DNA of 64,000 nt from Sphagnum magellanicum (taxonomy: Eukaryota; Streptophyta; Sphagnopsida; Sphagnales; Sphagnaceae): assembly GCA_021904315.1 (NCBI GenBank), contig CM038919.1:558001-622000 (forward strand), written 5' to 3'. The notes under the pieces were generated by a model. It ran no database searches and was not told where the DNA came from. It saw only the letters and a list, made by a program, of their open reading frames with translations. Each line of letters opens with the position of its first letter. The first letter of the stretch is position 1. Shown here in pieces: positions 33,669 through 47,586 of this stretch. The position numbers were made by a program, and so were the translations under genes.

Positions 33669-35499
33669 ACAGGCCTCCCCTAACTGAAGGCCTGTAGCCC
33701 CCAGCGTGGTAGCCCAAGGTTATGACCCCAAAATTGGGGAAGGTCTGCACGAGCAGACCTTTCTCATGTAAAGTATGAGGCCTGCTCCCTAGGGTCTCCC
33801 CGAATTTGAGGGTTATAGCCTTGACGAGTGTAGTCTGAGGGTGTAGGCCTATGGGAGCAGGCCTTCCCTAGCTTAAAGCACAAAAGGTTTTTAAATTCAA
33901 ATGGCAGAAGGTCTGCACGTGATCTAGGTAGGATTCTTCAACAAATAAAGGAGTCTTGTATGTGGGTAGGGGCGATCAAATTACAAAGTGAAAAACTTTG
34001 AAGTGCTTTAAGCACAAAAGGTTTTGTTTCCTGAATGGCAGAAGCTCTATTAATGACAGAAGGTCTTCTCCAGTGATGAATGCATCTTGTGTGTGAGGAG
34101 GTGCTTTCAAATACAAAGAAGAGAAACCTTCCATACATACTTAAGTAACTTGTCCAACAAATATTCTACCCAATGGTAGCATATTGTTGGAGATTTGGCA
34201 CTGGTGTCAGCTCTTAAGGTGACAGTCACTGGTTGCTTGAGAGCACAGGCCTTTTGCTCCTCACAACAGATGTTGCAGCACTAGTCTGTTTGCAGGCTTC
34301 AGCCCAGTAGTCTAACTGACCATTCCAATAGAATTGCATTTGTCAGCAGCAGCTATATGTCCCCCTCATTCCATATCTGCACTCTAGAATTCTTGGAGTT
34401 ATTTCAGATTCAGGAATTCCTGGTTCTCTAGACATGTGTAAAAGTGGCCCTATATCGTCTCTTGACTCTATCCCTGAAACCACTGGACTGGGCCCTCTAG
34501 ATGGAATTCTATAGATAGATGTACTGAACCAGAACCTGTCAATGCACCATGAAGGATGGATGGTGAGTGATCAATAAATGGTTTTCTGCTGGTTTTAGGT
34601 TCCCTAGCTAACCATACTGGTTACAACTCAGTTGCTCTGTTTACTACTTACCTACCAACAACCTGCAAGTAGGTAGTTATTAAAAAAGCCTTACATTATG
34701 TATAAACCATCTACTTACCGGCCAGAGTGAACCAGCACTCACCAGTGCACCAACGTGGATGGATGGTGCACTGATAGGATTCTCTTTTCTATCCCTGTGC
34801 CATCCCAGGTTGACTTTTTTGTTTGCCCTTTCTCAGCCCTGATCTCAGTTTTTTTTTTGCAACTTTATTTTCTCTCTGCCCCCTTCCCAGTTTTTTTTTC
34901 CCCCTGATCTCAGGTTTTTTTTTTTGGAACTCTATTTTCTCCCCACACCACACCCGGTTTTTTTTTTTTTTTTTTTTTTTTGCTTTTGAAACTTTTCCTG
35001 CCTACCCACCTACTACCCCCCACTGTCCCCCTCTGACCTACTCACCTATATATTTAAATTAAAAGTAGATTCTTCCTCATCTACCTACTCACCTGTAAAT
35101 TTAAAATGTGCTATTTTCATGTCCACCCACCCCCCCATCTATTTATCTTCCTACCTACCAACACTTTAAGTAGGTACCTACCAAACCCCACCTACATGGC
35201 TACACCTACCTACATGGTTGTCATTCTAATAGACCCCCAATGGTTGACAATGATGAGGAAAGAATAAAATGAAGGTATTTCATGGAGCTTGGTTTTGTTC
35301 ATTCAAACAAATAAATAAGGGGAAGATTAAAGTATTTGACACACCCTATATAAAGGTTTTGCAAGTTTTGTTTAGAGAATGTTTTCCATGGGGGTATTGT
35401 AAACCAAGTGGATAATCAAAGCAATACAGAGCTCTAGTTCAATTTAGACACATTTAATGTATGTTGTACTCAAGTTCATAAAGCAAAATATTCAATGAA

Positions 35500-36400
35500 C
35501 GTGCAATACCTCATTTTGGGCTCCATATCATATTTTTTGAAACTTGGAGAAGTATTGTGTAGCCTTAACAAAATCTAGAAATAATGCAATACATTCATTG
35601 GGTTACATTGTAACACCATGGGCTGAATTATTTTGGTCTAGGCTATTAAAGGGGTATTGTCCATGCCCAGAAGGACTCACTAAACATGCAATACCCCTCT
35701 TAAGGTATCCCAAAAATACATTGGGTTCCATAACATATTTTTTGACACGTGGAAAGGTATTGCGTAACCTTATGAAAACTAACAAGGAAACTAATACCCT
35801 CATTAGTTATATTCTATAATTAAACACCATGGGTCTACACTATTGGAGGGGTATTGTTCATGGCCAAAACTACTCAATACACCTACAATACCTTTCTTAG
35901 GTTATCCTAGAAATACATTGCGCTCCATAACATATATTTTGAAAGTTGGAAGGGTATTTCATAGCCCTACAAAAACTTACAAGCAAATCAATACCCTACT
36001 TGGGGCATTCAATAAACACCATGGGCTAAATTTTTGGTCTAGGCTATCAAAAAGGTATTGTTAATGGTTAGGAATACTCAATGCACATGCAATACCCTTT
36101 GTAAGGTATCCCATGGATCTTTAAGGTTTTATAATATATTTTTTGAAACTTGGAAGGGTATTGCATTACCATGCCAAAGCGTAGAAGGAAAATAATATTT
36201 GCATCATATTGTAATAATATCTTAAACCATGAAACAAAAGGGCATTGAAAAAAAAAATTAATCATGTGTTCAATGTATCATGTCATACATATTGATTCAA
36301 GTAAATGAAGGTATTGCAAAATTGATCACATTGATGGTAGAAGGTCATTTGAACAAAGTAATGGAGTCCAAATACAATAACTGTATTGTATCATGATAAT
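35500..36400 (+). repeat. Array of ~200-bp repeats, left arm of a large inverted structure
   Basis: Units recur with a period of about 200 bp, marked by 'ccataacatattttttga' type phrases near 35523, 35728, 35924 and 36127. Each is followed by 'acttggaagggtattgc', 'caccatgggct' and 'aataccc' phrases. Reverse-complement relatives occur at 39660-40830. Confidence 0.7.
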
Positions 36401-39400
36401 TCATTACCCATGAAACATAAGAATATTTTTTACATATTTGATTCCCTGCCAATACATCATGAAATTCATGTTTTCAAAATGATTTAACATATATAAAAAT
36501 GAACGTAAAGTGAAATTGGTCACATTAATGGTACAAAGGTTTAGGGTTTAATGTAAAATTTATTACTTAATGTTAGACATTCATAGTTTGTCAAGATCAA
36601 AAAATTAAAGTTCATGCTTAACATTTTTTCAATGATGTACATTTAAAATTTGGTCCAACTACAGAACTTTTTATTTTTTCTTATCTTTATGATTGTGTTT
36701 GGTGGCATGATAGCACCCACACCATTTCAATGGTTGGTAAGTATAAATTTTTTCCCTCTTAAAGTTTTAAATTCATTTCCAAAAACAAAACCATAAATTT
36801 TATAATTTAATAAAATTTTAATGTCTATTTAAAAAAAATTTAAGTTCATGATTTTTTGTTAATGGTTCACATAATAATAAAAAAATGATCTTTCTGATAT
36901 ATGATCCTATGTATGATTTAAATTTTATTTTTTATGATGTATAATATTTGCTTAAATATTGGTTTAAATATATTGTTATTTATAACATATCGAGTAACAC
37001 ATTATATATAATTAATTATATTATGAAATTATATTGTTGTTTCATTTTAATACATATAATATCTTCATATTTATTTGAAATAAGATAAAAATTGATTAGA
37101 ATTATATATAAACCCATGGTTATGTATAGTGCAAATTTTTTATGAACTTTATTTTTAATGATAATTTAAAATTTCCAAAAGATAATTATTAACATTATCA
37201 ACTTGATGGGTAAAGAAAATCTAGTAAATTCAAGAATAGGCAATCCTTTTCCCAACAACTAATCTTGCCTGATAGGATTTACAGCTTATGTGTTGCACCC
37301 ATTGATTTGACTTGTCGTGAGACTTCTGTATAAAATTCTTTACAAAGGGATACCGATATTTTCTTTGCTCAAGAGACTTCTTTTCAAGTTCTATGCAAAT
37401 GGGTTCCCATATATCTTCTTTGTTAAAAAACTTTTTATTTCAAGTTTTTTACAAATTGGTACCCATGTCCTCTTTTCTCAAAATATTTGTGAAACTACAA
37501 GTTGCAAATCCAACTCATGAAAAAATCAAATTGTTCAAAGTTCCATAAAGTCAACCCAAGTTTGAAACTCCAAAAAGAACTTTTCTTTTCAAAAAAATCC
37601 ATTGCTAGCCAACCCAATTGATTCAAATCAACTAAATTTAAAACTTTGGCTTGAAATCAAATGTGCATTAGAAGCTTCATGCAAGTACTTCAGTAATCAT
37701 GTGTGATGGTGTTGTGTTAAACTGTATTTTTATGTTTTATTCATTCTGCTTATGGTGGATTGTTTGTAGGGTATAATGAAAATGGGAGTACTAGTAGTGT
37801 GAAGGTGATGAATCATGTTGACATGTTATTATGGGCCATGGATCATCCACCACCCAAAGATGTATGTGATATTGACATTGCAAGATGGTGCATTCAAAGA
37901 TGTGGTACATTAACTACATGCTCAGAGGTATGACATCTTGGTGGTTGACATTTTTCCTACATATTTTTTCTTCAATTTGTTTCCAAAGCAATCACAACAT
38001 CAACATCAACAATTCAAATGCTCTACAACAACAATAATGGCTACAAAAATTAGTAATGTGATGCTTGAAATTCAAGCAACAAAGAATATTGTTATTTTTC
38101 TTACTGCACCCTCATTGAAAAATGTTACATCATCATCATCAAATGAAAAAAAAGAAGAATAGTACAAGAAGAAGCTTGACAAAAAAAAACCAACTAACTT
38201 CCATAATGTTCCAAAGTTTCCTCCTCTTTCTACAGTAGTAGTTCAAATTCCCAAACCGCTAGAAGATCATTGTCACTAGAAAATGGTGAAAACCCACCCA
38301 CCCACACATTTATTCTCCAATCCTCCACTCCATTTTGAAAGCACCCATCATTTTTCCTTAGGTTTTTTGCATCCCTTAGGGTTTTTGAATTTTGATTGTT
38401 TGAATCATTTCAAGCATGCATGCAACACAAAGTTTGTTTCAAGTGACCAGCTAACCCATGAATCCCTCTAAAAAGCTTGTTGGGAAAAACTTGTCTTCAT
38501 CATCAATCATGGAGGGAACTGACCATTTGAAGAAAAACCTTAACAATATTTGATGACAAAATTATGGATGTTGTTATGATAGGGCTTCATTTGCTTAATC
38601 AATTAGCTCAAAATTAAGATATTATCACACCATATCCCTTGCAAATTATGCACCAACAAAATTAAAATAACAACTTCATCAATGGCCATAATAATAAGCA
38701 TGCTTTAATTATAGTTTTTAGTTTTTAGTTCTAACTCGAGTTCTAATTCTCAAAAATATTGTGATTTTGTGATTTTTTATCGATTTTTTGTGAGCATGAA
38801 AATTAGATGACCATTAGAGAAGCACATTGGATATTTGTTGAGATGGGCATTTTCCACACCATATGGATGTAGGTGTAAACATAAGATGAATTGCCAACTA
38901 CAACAACAATTCATAGCCAAGGTTGTTTGATTGACATTAACCAAACTAGACAACCTAGCCTAGCATAAATAATAAACTAGCAGACTAATTGTTACATAAC
39001 CTAACCTTATATATATATATATATATATATATAGTAATATTATAAAATTATATTTTTAATTCATATATATATATATATAATCTTAATATTTATTCAAAAA
39101 AAGATAAGAATTTATTAAAATTTACATTAAATGTAATTTTAATATATAAACCCATTATTATGTATAGTGTAATTTGGTTATGATGTTTTTGATTTTCAAA
39201 GAGAATTAAAAATTTCCCAAATATGTAAATTGTGTTTGTGTTCCATTTAATTTTTGTTTGAATATTTGGCTTTAATAATGACCCAATTTTCTCCTTTTTT
39301 AGAACATAAAAACAATTGTTCAACAAGAACCCTAAATTCCTTCAGTCATGGTCTAAGGTTTAGGAATAAAAGTTTTAATTGAATTTTAAAATATAAATTC

Positions 39401-39650
39401 CTAATATTATATATGTTTGGTCTATGTAATTTTTAAATTATATGTATAATTTAATTTACAATATATGAAATAATGATATACTTAATTAATCAATGTGTGG
39501 GTTTATTGAATTTTTTGCATTCTTAAATACATAATATTTTAATAAAAAATTTATGTTGAAAAATAAACATTATATATAGTTGAAAGATATTCCCAAATTC
39601 ATAAATGATAAGAATTGTTCAATGGACCAATGCAAAAACGTTGGTATATG
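36400..39650. other. AT-rich core between the two inverted arrays
   Basis: No supported gene. About three imperfect copies of a ~65-bp unit lie at 37327-37480, and TA microsatellites at 39008-39033 and 39064-39079. A 158-bp stretch at 37770-37927 is open for 52 codons between a splice-acceptor-like ttgtag and a donor-like gtatga, but the peptide (with MDHPPPKDVCDIDIARWCIQ) is not recognised. Confidence 0.45.
39008..39033. repeat. TA dinucleotide microsatellite
   Basis: About thirteen perfect TA units; a shorter run follows at 39064-39079. Confidence 0.9.
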
Positions 39651-39659
39651 TACATGAAG

Positions 39660-40830
39660 GTATTGCACTATTGGCCATTTAATAGTATAATTCACTTGAG
39701 TAAAATTTTGACGTGTAATTGCAATACCCTCATTTTAGTGATAATTTCATTACCTTTTACCATCAATGTGATTAACTTGACAATACCCTCATTTGTACCA
39801 TGGTTTAAGATATTGTCACAATATGGTGCGGGTATTGTATTGCTTTTAAATTTGGTAAGGCTATGCAATATCCCTCCAAGTTTCAAAGTGAATACAAATA
39901 TCCCAAGATGATGCATGTATTGCATTTAACTCCATAACTTTGTTCAAGTGGACCTTTTAACATCAATGTGAATTTTTTTGTAATACCCTCATTTCCAAGA
40001 TGATGCATGTATTGCATTTAACTCCATTATATAATGAGCATGGAATAAGTATTTAAAAAAACATTCTTTTGTTTCATGGTTTGTGATATTATTGCAAAAT
40101 GATGTGGGTATTGCTTGCCTTTTAAGTCTTGTTAGGATTGTGCAATACCCTTCCAAATTCCAAAAGGTATGTTATGGAGCCCAAAGGTTTTATGAGATAC
40201 CTTGAAAGGGGTAGTGTATGTGAATTGAGTAGTTATGGGCATGAGCGATTCCCTTTCAATAGCCCGAACCAAAATGATTAAGCCCATGATGTTTGTAGAT
40301 TACCCCAAATAAGGTATTGTTTTCTTTCTATATTTTTTTATGGCTATGTAATACCCTTCTAGGTTTCAATAAATATGTGATAGAGCCTAAACAATTTCTA
40401 ATATACCCTAAGAGAGGTATTGCACATGCATTGTGTAATTCTAGGCACAAGCAATACCTTTCTAATAGATTGGACCAAAATAATTCAATCCACAATGTCT
40501 ACAAATTACCCTCACGAGGGTATTGCATTCCTTCTAGGTTTTGTTTGGGCAATGCAATATCATTATAATAGTCCATTGTGTTTACAAAAAACCCCAAATA
40601 GGGTATTGCTTTCCTTTTATGTTTTGGTATGGTTATGTAATACCCCTCCAAGATTCTTTAAATATGTTATGGAGCCAAAGGAATTTTAATATACCTTAAT
40701 AGGGGTATTGCATGTGCATTGAGTAATTTTGGGCACAAACAATACCCTTCCAATAGCTTGGACTAAAATAATTCAATCTGTGGTGTTTACAAAATACCTT
40801 CATGAGGGTATTATTTTCCTTCTAGGTTTG
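39660..40830 (-). repeat. Array of ~200-bp repeats, right arm (inverted)
   Basis: On the minus strand this carries the same phrases as 35500-36400: 'ctccataacat', 'ttggaagggtattgca', 'atcatgggctt' and 'ggttcgggctattgaaa'. The portion at 39905-40000 is the reverse complement of the unit near 36300-36365 (cacattgatggt, then aggtc, then acttgaacaaagt). Confidence 0.7.
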
Positions 40831-42508
40831 AGCTTGTTATTTTTTAGGGTAAAAAAAGGAGTTTTTGGTTTGAGTGCAAGATTAGAATCAATTTTTTGAT
40901 AATTTCATCAAACATACATATAAGAATATGTGAGAATGTATTTCTAACTATTAACACAAGATGTTGTGAAATGAAAGTAAAGTGCATTGAATAAAAAAAC
41001 ATGGGTGACATGTTACAAAAATGTGCAAAAAATGACCAAGTCCAAAACAACCCCACCCTAAAATGGGGAACATGTCATAATGGTAAATATGTGGTTGCCT
41101 CAAAGATAAATTATTACCTTAAACAATTGCTAAAAGGGGTATTTTATTCATGGTCATTTGTTTTCAAGTAATTTGCAACTTCCTTTGCAGCTCATAGATC
41201 AAATGATCCCTATAACCAGAATAGGAAACCCACCCAAATTTTAATTCAAAATATTGCTCAAGTAATCAAAATCACCAAGTTAAATAATAATAACTTTTAA
41301 TTTCCTCCATGATGACAATGAATTCCAATTCTTTGAAAAAACCAATTCACAAAGTCATTTCTATAATCCATACATGCATTTTATTATATACTATTACACC
41401 CGAATAGGAATCATATTGAGAACTTTCAAATACTAATCAAAATCTATCATCACCTTGAGGCCGATAAAAAAATGTGAAGTTAGGCACGCTAGACATTAAC
41501 AACTTTATTGTCGTTGAGAGGTCGTGATGCCACTGTAACCATTAAAAAGAAATCCATACCTCTAGACAAAAACACTCTAAATAGCACATCGGTCATGAGC
41601 TTCTTGATAATTACTTGCTAGGTCATGTGTGGCCACACTCGTATAATAAATTTTCATCAATACTAGATTTGCAAGCTCAAATAAAAATTCCTTACAATAG
41701 TGATTCCCAATCAATCCTTAGCAAGTTTTTTTCTAGATTGTTTGTCAGACTCTCTTCATGAATTTCACAAACAAATTTATGTTCTTGAAGCTTGTGACAA
41801 ATCCTAGATAACATGGATGGAGAAAGACATAGGTAGAGATAAATTCTAGAAAGTTTGTGAGATGAGAAAAACATGGGTGGAGATCAATCACCTTCTTGAA
41901 GGCAGCATGGAGCATAGCTAGATCATATGGAGTGTAAAGGATGATGGACTTTAAGTACCAAGATGGGTTGAAATATCTACGAAGTCCTCTTACATGCACT
42001 GAAGATGATCAAACAAAAATTCCAAGAAACTTCAACATTTGGCATGATCAAACATGACCTAAGGGAACTGGGAAATTACTTTTGAAAACATAAATGTAGA
42101 ACAATTTGCAACAAGAAGTCTTGATTTTCATTTAGGTTTTGTAGAACAAAGTTTTTGTTTGCTATTGCTTTTAATTTGATTTGCTAGAGTAGATGTGGCC
42201 CAATGGGAAAATCTCAAAACGTTCACAATCATCTTTCAATGCCTTCATCTCCAAGGCGAAGTACTTAGCCCCTAAAACAAGTAGATGACAAGATTTCAAT
42301 CCATGTTGTTGATCAGATTTTTGCTTATAGTACTCTTGCTTTGATTTTACAATAGTAAGTCTTGCCGCTACAACTTGAGATGGAATTGCAGGAAGGAAAG
42401 TTGATGGAGCTGGTACCATCATTTCCCCAACCCAGGTAGAGTGGTGTTATGCTAGAAAAAATAGTGTTTCTTCAGAGAAAAAAAAAAAGAAAAAAAGAGA
42501 AGAAGACA

Positions 42509-42533
42509 ACAACAATAGTGACACTATTGTTGT
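42509..42533. repeat. Perfect hairpin, 12-bp arms, one-base centre
   Basis: acaacaatagtg, a, cactattgttgt. It sits in a purine-rich stretch. Related 'gacaacagtgacattgttgtc' phrases occur downstream at about 42567-42587. Confidence 0.8.
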
Positions 42534-45500
42534 CTTTTTTTTCGCAGTAAGAAGAGACAAAAGAAGACAACAGTGACATTGTTGTCATCTTCTTCGTAAC
42601 AAAAAAAATGCAAGAAATAAGAAAGGAGGAGGAGAGGGAGCTTTGCTTCAATCTCCCACTTCTGTCACCACCTTGAAGCTCCTCTTGCTTTCATGCTCTT
42701 GTTGCCACCATGTTGAAGCTCCCAACCCTTGAAGCTCTTGTGGATTTTGTGCTCTTGAAACTCTGAGCTACTCAAGCTCTTTCTAGCTCAAAAGCTCTGG
42801 CAATGGAAGTGAATGCAAAAGGAGGTGGGTGGGGAGGGGGTCAGCAGGATGAAGGAGGTAGGTGGGTGGTAGGAAGAAGGGTGATAGGTGGGTTGGGGTA
42901 GGTAGGAGCTTCCCAAAAAAAAACTTGAGGTCAGGGGTGGGCCAAAAAAAAGTGATAAAAAACTGTTCCCAGGAAAAAAAAAAGACCGTAAAGTAACCCT
43001 CTCTTCACCCTGTCTTTGGGCCTCCTTTCACCTCCTATACTCTCTTTCAGTGGTATTCGCAAAGTAAAAACATTTTAATAAATTCCAGTATGAAATGCTG
43101 ATACTCAGCATTTAATGCACAAGGGTCGAGACTAATTATAGTCGTTGGACAGTTAGGAGCAGTGAAAATATATGTAGCAGCAGTCGAGGCGCTCAGGAAA
43201 AAGGAAAGACAGGATGAAACTCAGTTTACCACCAAAATTGATGGTATTCTGAGTTTCATCCCCCGTTGAACACTAATGTACTTGTTTGCAGGTTTTTTTT
43301 GAATCTCACCCTGTGTATGACCAAAACTCAGGGTTCTCGTGCTGTGTTTTTCTTACTTTACGGATAACTCTATTAACTTGGTTGAGGTTTATAACAGGCA
43401 TCCACTGGATGGTGTACTGGTGGGTGTTGGTTCGGCCTGGCTCTAAAAATAAAACTACTCTAGGGTAGATAGGCTGGTGAGTGAACACTTAAGAAGTCAA
43501 ATGAGGTCAAATCTTCATAGATTGTTCCTCTAATTCTGAAACTAAAAAAACATTTTTAGCCCTCCACCTAGCACTTCCAACATCCCAAAAAAATGTCAAT
43601 TTGGTAGAAGAATGGGCAAGATATGGGTGTTTGGTGTAAGGGGGTTCAGTGTTTGGTCTTGGGTGGATTAAAACAGAATAGGATTTTGAGCTTAAGATCT
43701 TTAGTAGTTGCATCTTTGCTGCTGGAATACAAAGAACTTTTGTAAAGCCCTAGCTGCCACACCCATCATGTTTTAAATCACTCAAAATGAACTTAAAAAT
43801 GACGAAGATATGGGGTTGGAACTAGAGAGAGGTCTAGAGCTATTTTTCAAAAAAATTGAAACAAAATATCAATCATCCTCTTCCTGTGTTTTCGAGGTTG
43901 CTCCTTTACTTATGACACTCAAAGAACATTTGTAATCCTCCAGTTTGCATATCCAAAACAAAATAATAGCTCAATTTGGCTGAGGAATTCGGAAAATTTG
44001 GAAATAGTTCAAGGATAGGTACGCGTTTGATGATGGGCAATTCTACCCTAGTGTTTACAGTCACAGAACTCAGTGACAGACTAGACTTGTCAAATTTTAG
44101 TACATGCGATACAATATGAATTTGTGCTATATTGATCCAAAGTTGATCAGCAGTTATATTTCTTATGGCAAGCTTTTGCCAATTGGTGAATTCAAAATAG
44201 AAAATGTGAAAAAAAGTGGTTTGATGGTTTTTAATTGCCAGAATCTGGAATTTTTTATATTAGAAATTGATTTCTACAATATTTCCAAATAGGTAGTAGC
44301 AGATTAAACACAAAGGATGCTTAAATTTTCTTAGAATTTTCATATATAGTTTCTAGCCCAAATTTTGCTGAAATGTTCTTATGAATTCTTATTTTCTTTT
44401 TCAATTTTGTGATGTAGCAGAAGTGGCAATTCTGAATAAGAAGATTTAACCAAATTTGGCTATAGAGTAGATATGAAAGTAAGGAAAACTCAAGAATCCC
44501 TTGATACATTCCACTATATGCTCCATTATAGCCAAACCTAGTAAAGAATTATGGTGACTTGTTTGTTTGTTCTTCTTTTTTTGGGGTGTTTTTCTGGCAG
44601 AAATCTGGCAAATTTGGGTTATTTTGTTCATAAAAATTATTTGTACAGGTTGAAATATCACATTTTTTGGGTTGACAATTTGTGAAAATTTGCCAGGGAA
44701 ATAAAATCCCTGCTTCAGCTACATCACCAAATGGAAAGAACAGTACTAGAGTTGATACTGGACACTATAAGATCACATTTTCAGGCACTTATTTAGATGC
44801 CAAGACATGAGTGGAAGATCCAGTAAATTGTTGTCTTTTTCATAACTTTCAACTGCCCCAGCTTGTCAATTTCCTTAAATTATATTCCAATAAGCGGCTA
44901 TACTTGGAAGGGTAAAAAGTCACTTCTGGAAGTACCCTAAAAAATAAAAAGGTAGTGAATATAGACAGCCCCACCGCCAACATGATCATGTCACAAAGTG
45001 GGCTGTGCACCATGTAAAGATTTTGTCAAAATTTTCTAGTGTAGTTGGAGGGCGCCTTATTGGCTGTAGTTTTTCCTCCACAAAGGCTGGGTGCTTTGAA
45101 AAAGGCGTAATGCCGACTCCTGCAGGCATTGCATTTCTCAAAAAGGAGCGATAATTAAATTTCAGAACATGTTTTTAAAAAACCAACGAGGTCTTTACGC
45201 ATGGTTAAAGCCATGGCCTGGGGCTTTGGTTTGGGGCTTTACCAAACACTTGAGGGAAGATGCTCTTCTCTTGCTTATGTTGGGAGATCGGTTTTACTCT
45301 TTTATATCTACAGAGTGGGTGAACGAATCATGCACCAGAGCTTGATGCATTCTCTTCTGACAGAATCATGACAGCCTAAGGGCTTCTTCCCAGACAATAA
45401 GCAAGCCAATAACTTATTGTTGTTGTCCTTTGGTAAGGGAACATGACATACCTATAAGGGAGGCAGGCCATTAGCTTTTCCCATTAGCACTGGGCTGAGG

Positions 45501-47535
45501 TCAATTAGGATTACCGATTGTTGTCAGAGCCTGTCAGCCCTGGCTGTACATTCACTCTCAATTCCATGGAAGCGTGAAAACCCAACACCAATTATGTGGC
45601 AAAATGATGCATATGGAGCCTTCACATGACAGCTTCAGCCTTGGAAATTTTTGTGGTGGACTACTTACTACAAGATGCATTCTAATTCTCTTCAAGTTTA
45701 GACCAGTTTACCGACTTGATTTCTCTAGTGGGCTCTCTACAAAACAAACCCAATTTTCCACAACAGTTAGGATAAACACAGTTATCATCAAACACAAGTT
45801 GGTTATTGAATCCATAAGCTGATAATCAAATATTTATCCTTATAATTCCTCATTGCTTGCTTTTTTTTATTGATTTTCATGGCTTATGGGGGTGCCAAGT
45901 GGAGATTTACAATGTTTTTTTGAATTTCATTGAAGCAAGCAATGAAAAAGAAGCAAGAAAAGAATGAGTATGTCCAAGTGCAAAACGTGTGAAAAAATTG
46001 CATTAGAGCCTCTTATTTTCAGACCCCATATTTTTCTCAATTCTTGTTTGTTTTGAGAGATTGAAAACATATGGGTGTGCCAACCTGAACTCTATAATCC
46101 CTCTTTGAAGTATTGAGGCAATTGAACTATGTCCAAGGATTTTAAGCTTTCTAAGAGCTGGAGTGTTCAGACACCGACCTACCACCTTGATGCTGTGAAT
46201 TCTAGATGAGCACACAGGGTTGGGAGAGTGCACAATCACCCCCATTCAAACTGTCTGTAGTTGCTAGTTCTTCCAGCTGTGTGGCATTATGGCATATTCA
46301 AAAAGCTATGATGGCTGTTAGAATTTTTTATGTTTTTTTGGGGGTGTGAAGTCTGAGTTGCTTTCACAAGCAATGGTGCCTTCAGGGACTGTGGGGTCAT
46401 TGATATAGAAACATGGTCTAGAATCTAACCTCCTCTCACGCATAAACGTCCCAATTGTTATCTGTCTGAAGGCAAATGGCTCAAGCCCATTGTTGAAAGA
46501 CCCACCCACTGAAGATGACCTAACCATTAAAAATAATTGTTAGATGATGTTGTGGATCTTTGGGGACAATAGCAAGTGGAAAATTTGTACTCAAGGAGCT
46601 TAGAAATAATTTGAAATGTATTAATGCCATGAATATGTATATGTATGTTTCCACTTGAGAATCATACTTGCAAGTTTCACGCCAATACGTGGAGGATTGG
46701 TTTCTTGCAAAACGGAAAAATACTCATACCAAGGAGGAAGTTTTTGAAAACCCTTCAAAAATTTGAGAAAAAATAACCCCATTATTCAGAATCAGCTAGC
46801 TTGATAAAAGTAGTAGTGGTGGAGTGTTTTTTCCAAACCATATTATTCTACTAAGAAAAGATTTGAAAGCTATTCATGAGTGCAAACCTTGCACCAATTC
46901 GTTGTTTGGTTCCTTGTGGCTGTTTGGTGAGTATCATGTGGGTACATGAGGGCCATGTTGCTCCTAATCTAATCATCTACTGTGAAACGGCCACTTTGTC
47001 TCTATTTGGCCACCTTGAAGTGGTTGCTAAATTGCCACCAAATGACTGAATCATTGCACTTGGAAATTGAAACCGCTTAGTGAATGTTTTTCTGATTGCA
47101 TAATTTTGAACAGAGTCTTGGTTGAGACAATCATATCTTACTTTACCAAAAGATGTTATTCCTATAGACATCAAAATACCAATTGGCTACCACAGAAGTG
47201 AAATGAGTATTGTGCTATGTATTGGCTTGCACCATGTGTTGGGCAATAACAAACTAGAGTTTTTACATTTGAAGTTGGACTCTGATTTTACTCTCATGGT
47301 AGTCTGAGATAACTTTGGGGGTGTTGGGGTTTTTTTTTGGTTTCATTATCTTCAAGTTTCTTTTGATGACTCTTGAATTTGTAGGTAGATGGCTTAACTC
47401 TAAATGTGACCATTGTTAATGTGACTTAAATTGTGAATGGCCATGAATGGTCTGTTTGAAGGTTAATTCCTTTATAATGAAGTCTTATAAAAACTGAGCA
47501 CCAACGTTGTACTCTGTAATGGCAATTGTGAGGAT

Positions 47536-47586
47536 GTGGGCAAGCAAATAGGGGTGGTTTGTGACCACCCCTATTTGCTTGCCCAC
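47536..47586. repeat. Perfect 23-bp inverted repeat with 5-base loop
   Basis: Positions 47536-47558 are the exact reverse complement of 47564-47586, separated by ttgtg. The arms begin gtgggcaagcaaatagg. Such an error-free stem in otherwise decayed DNA suggests a recent origin or a maintained structure. No gene adjoins it. Confidence 0.9.

Larger units (their letters stand above)
30181..35270. other. Intergenic repeats, hairpins and pyrimidine tracts
   Basis: No supported gene; overlapping open frames on both strands at 32531-33035 have no recognisable motif. The stretch holds the dispersed repeat around 30880-31060 (related to 44990-45150), inverted repeats at 32973-33008 and 33635-33668, overlapping palindromes at 33075-33104, a 'ggcctg'-rich zone at 33600-34150, and a pyrimidine-rich zone at 34800-35060 with a T-run near 34960-34981. 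Confidence 0.5.

Noticed and set aside
35603-35819. Open frames in the 200-bp repeat array
   Set aside because: Recurrent peptides reflect the repeat unit, not a protein family.
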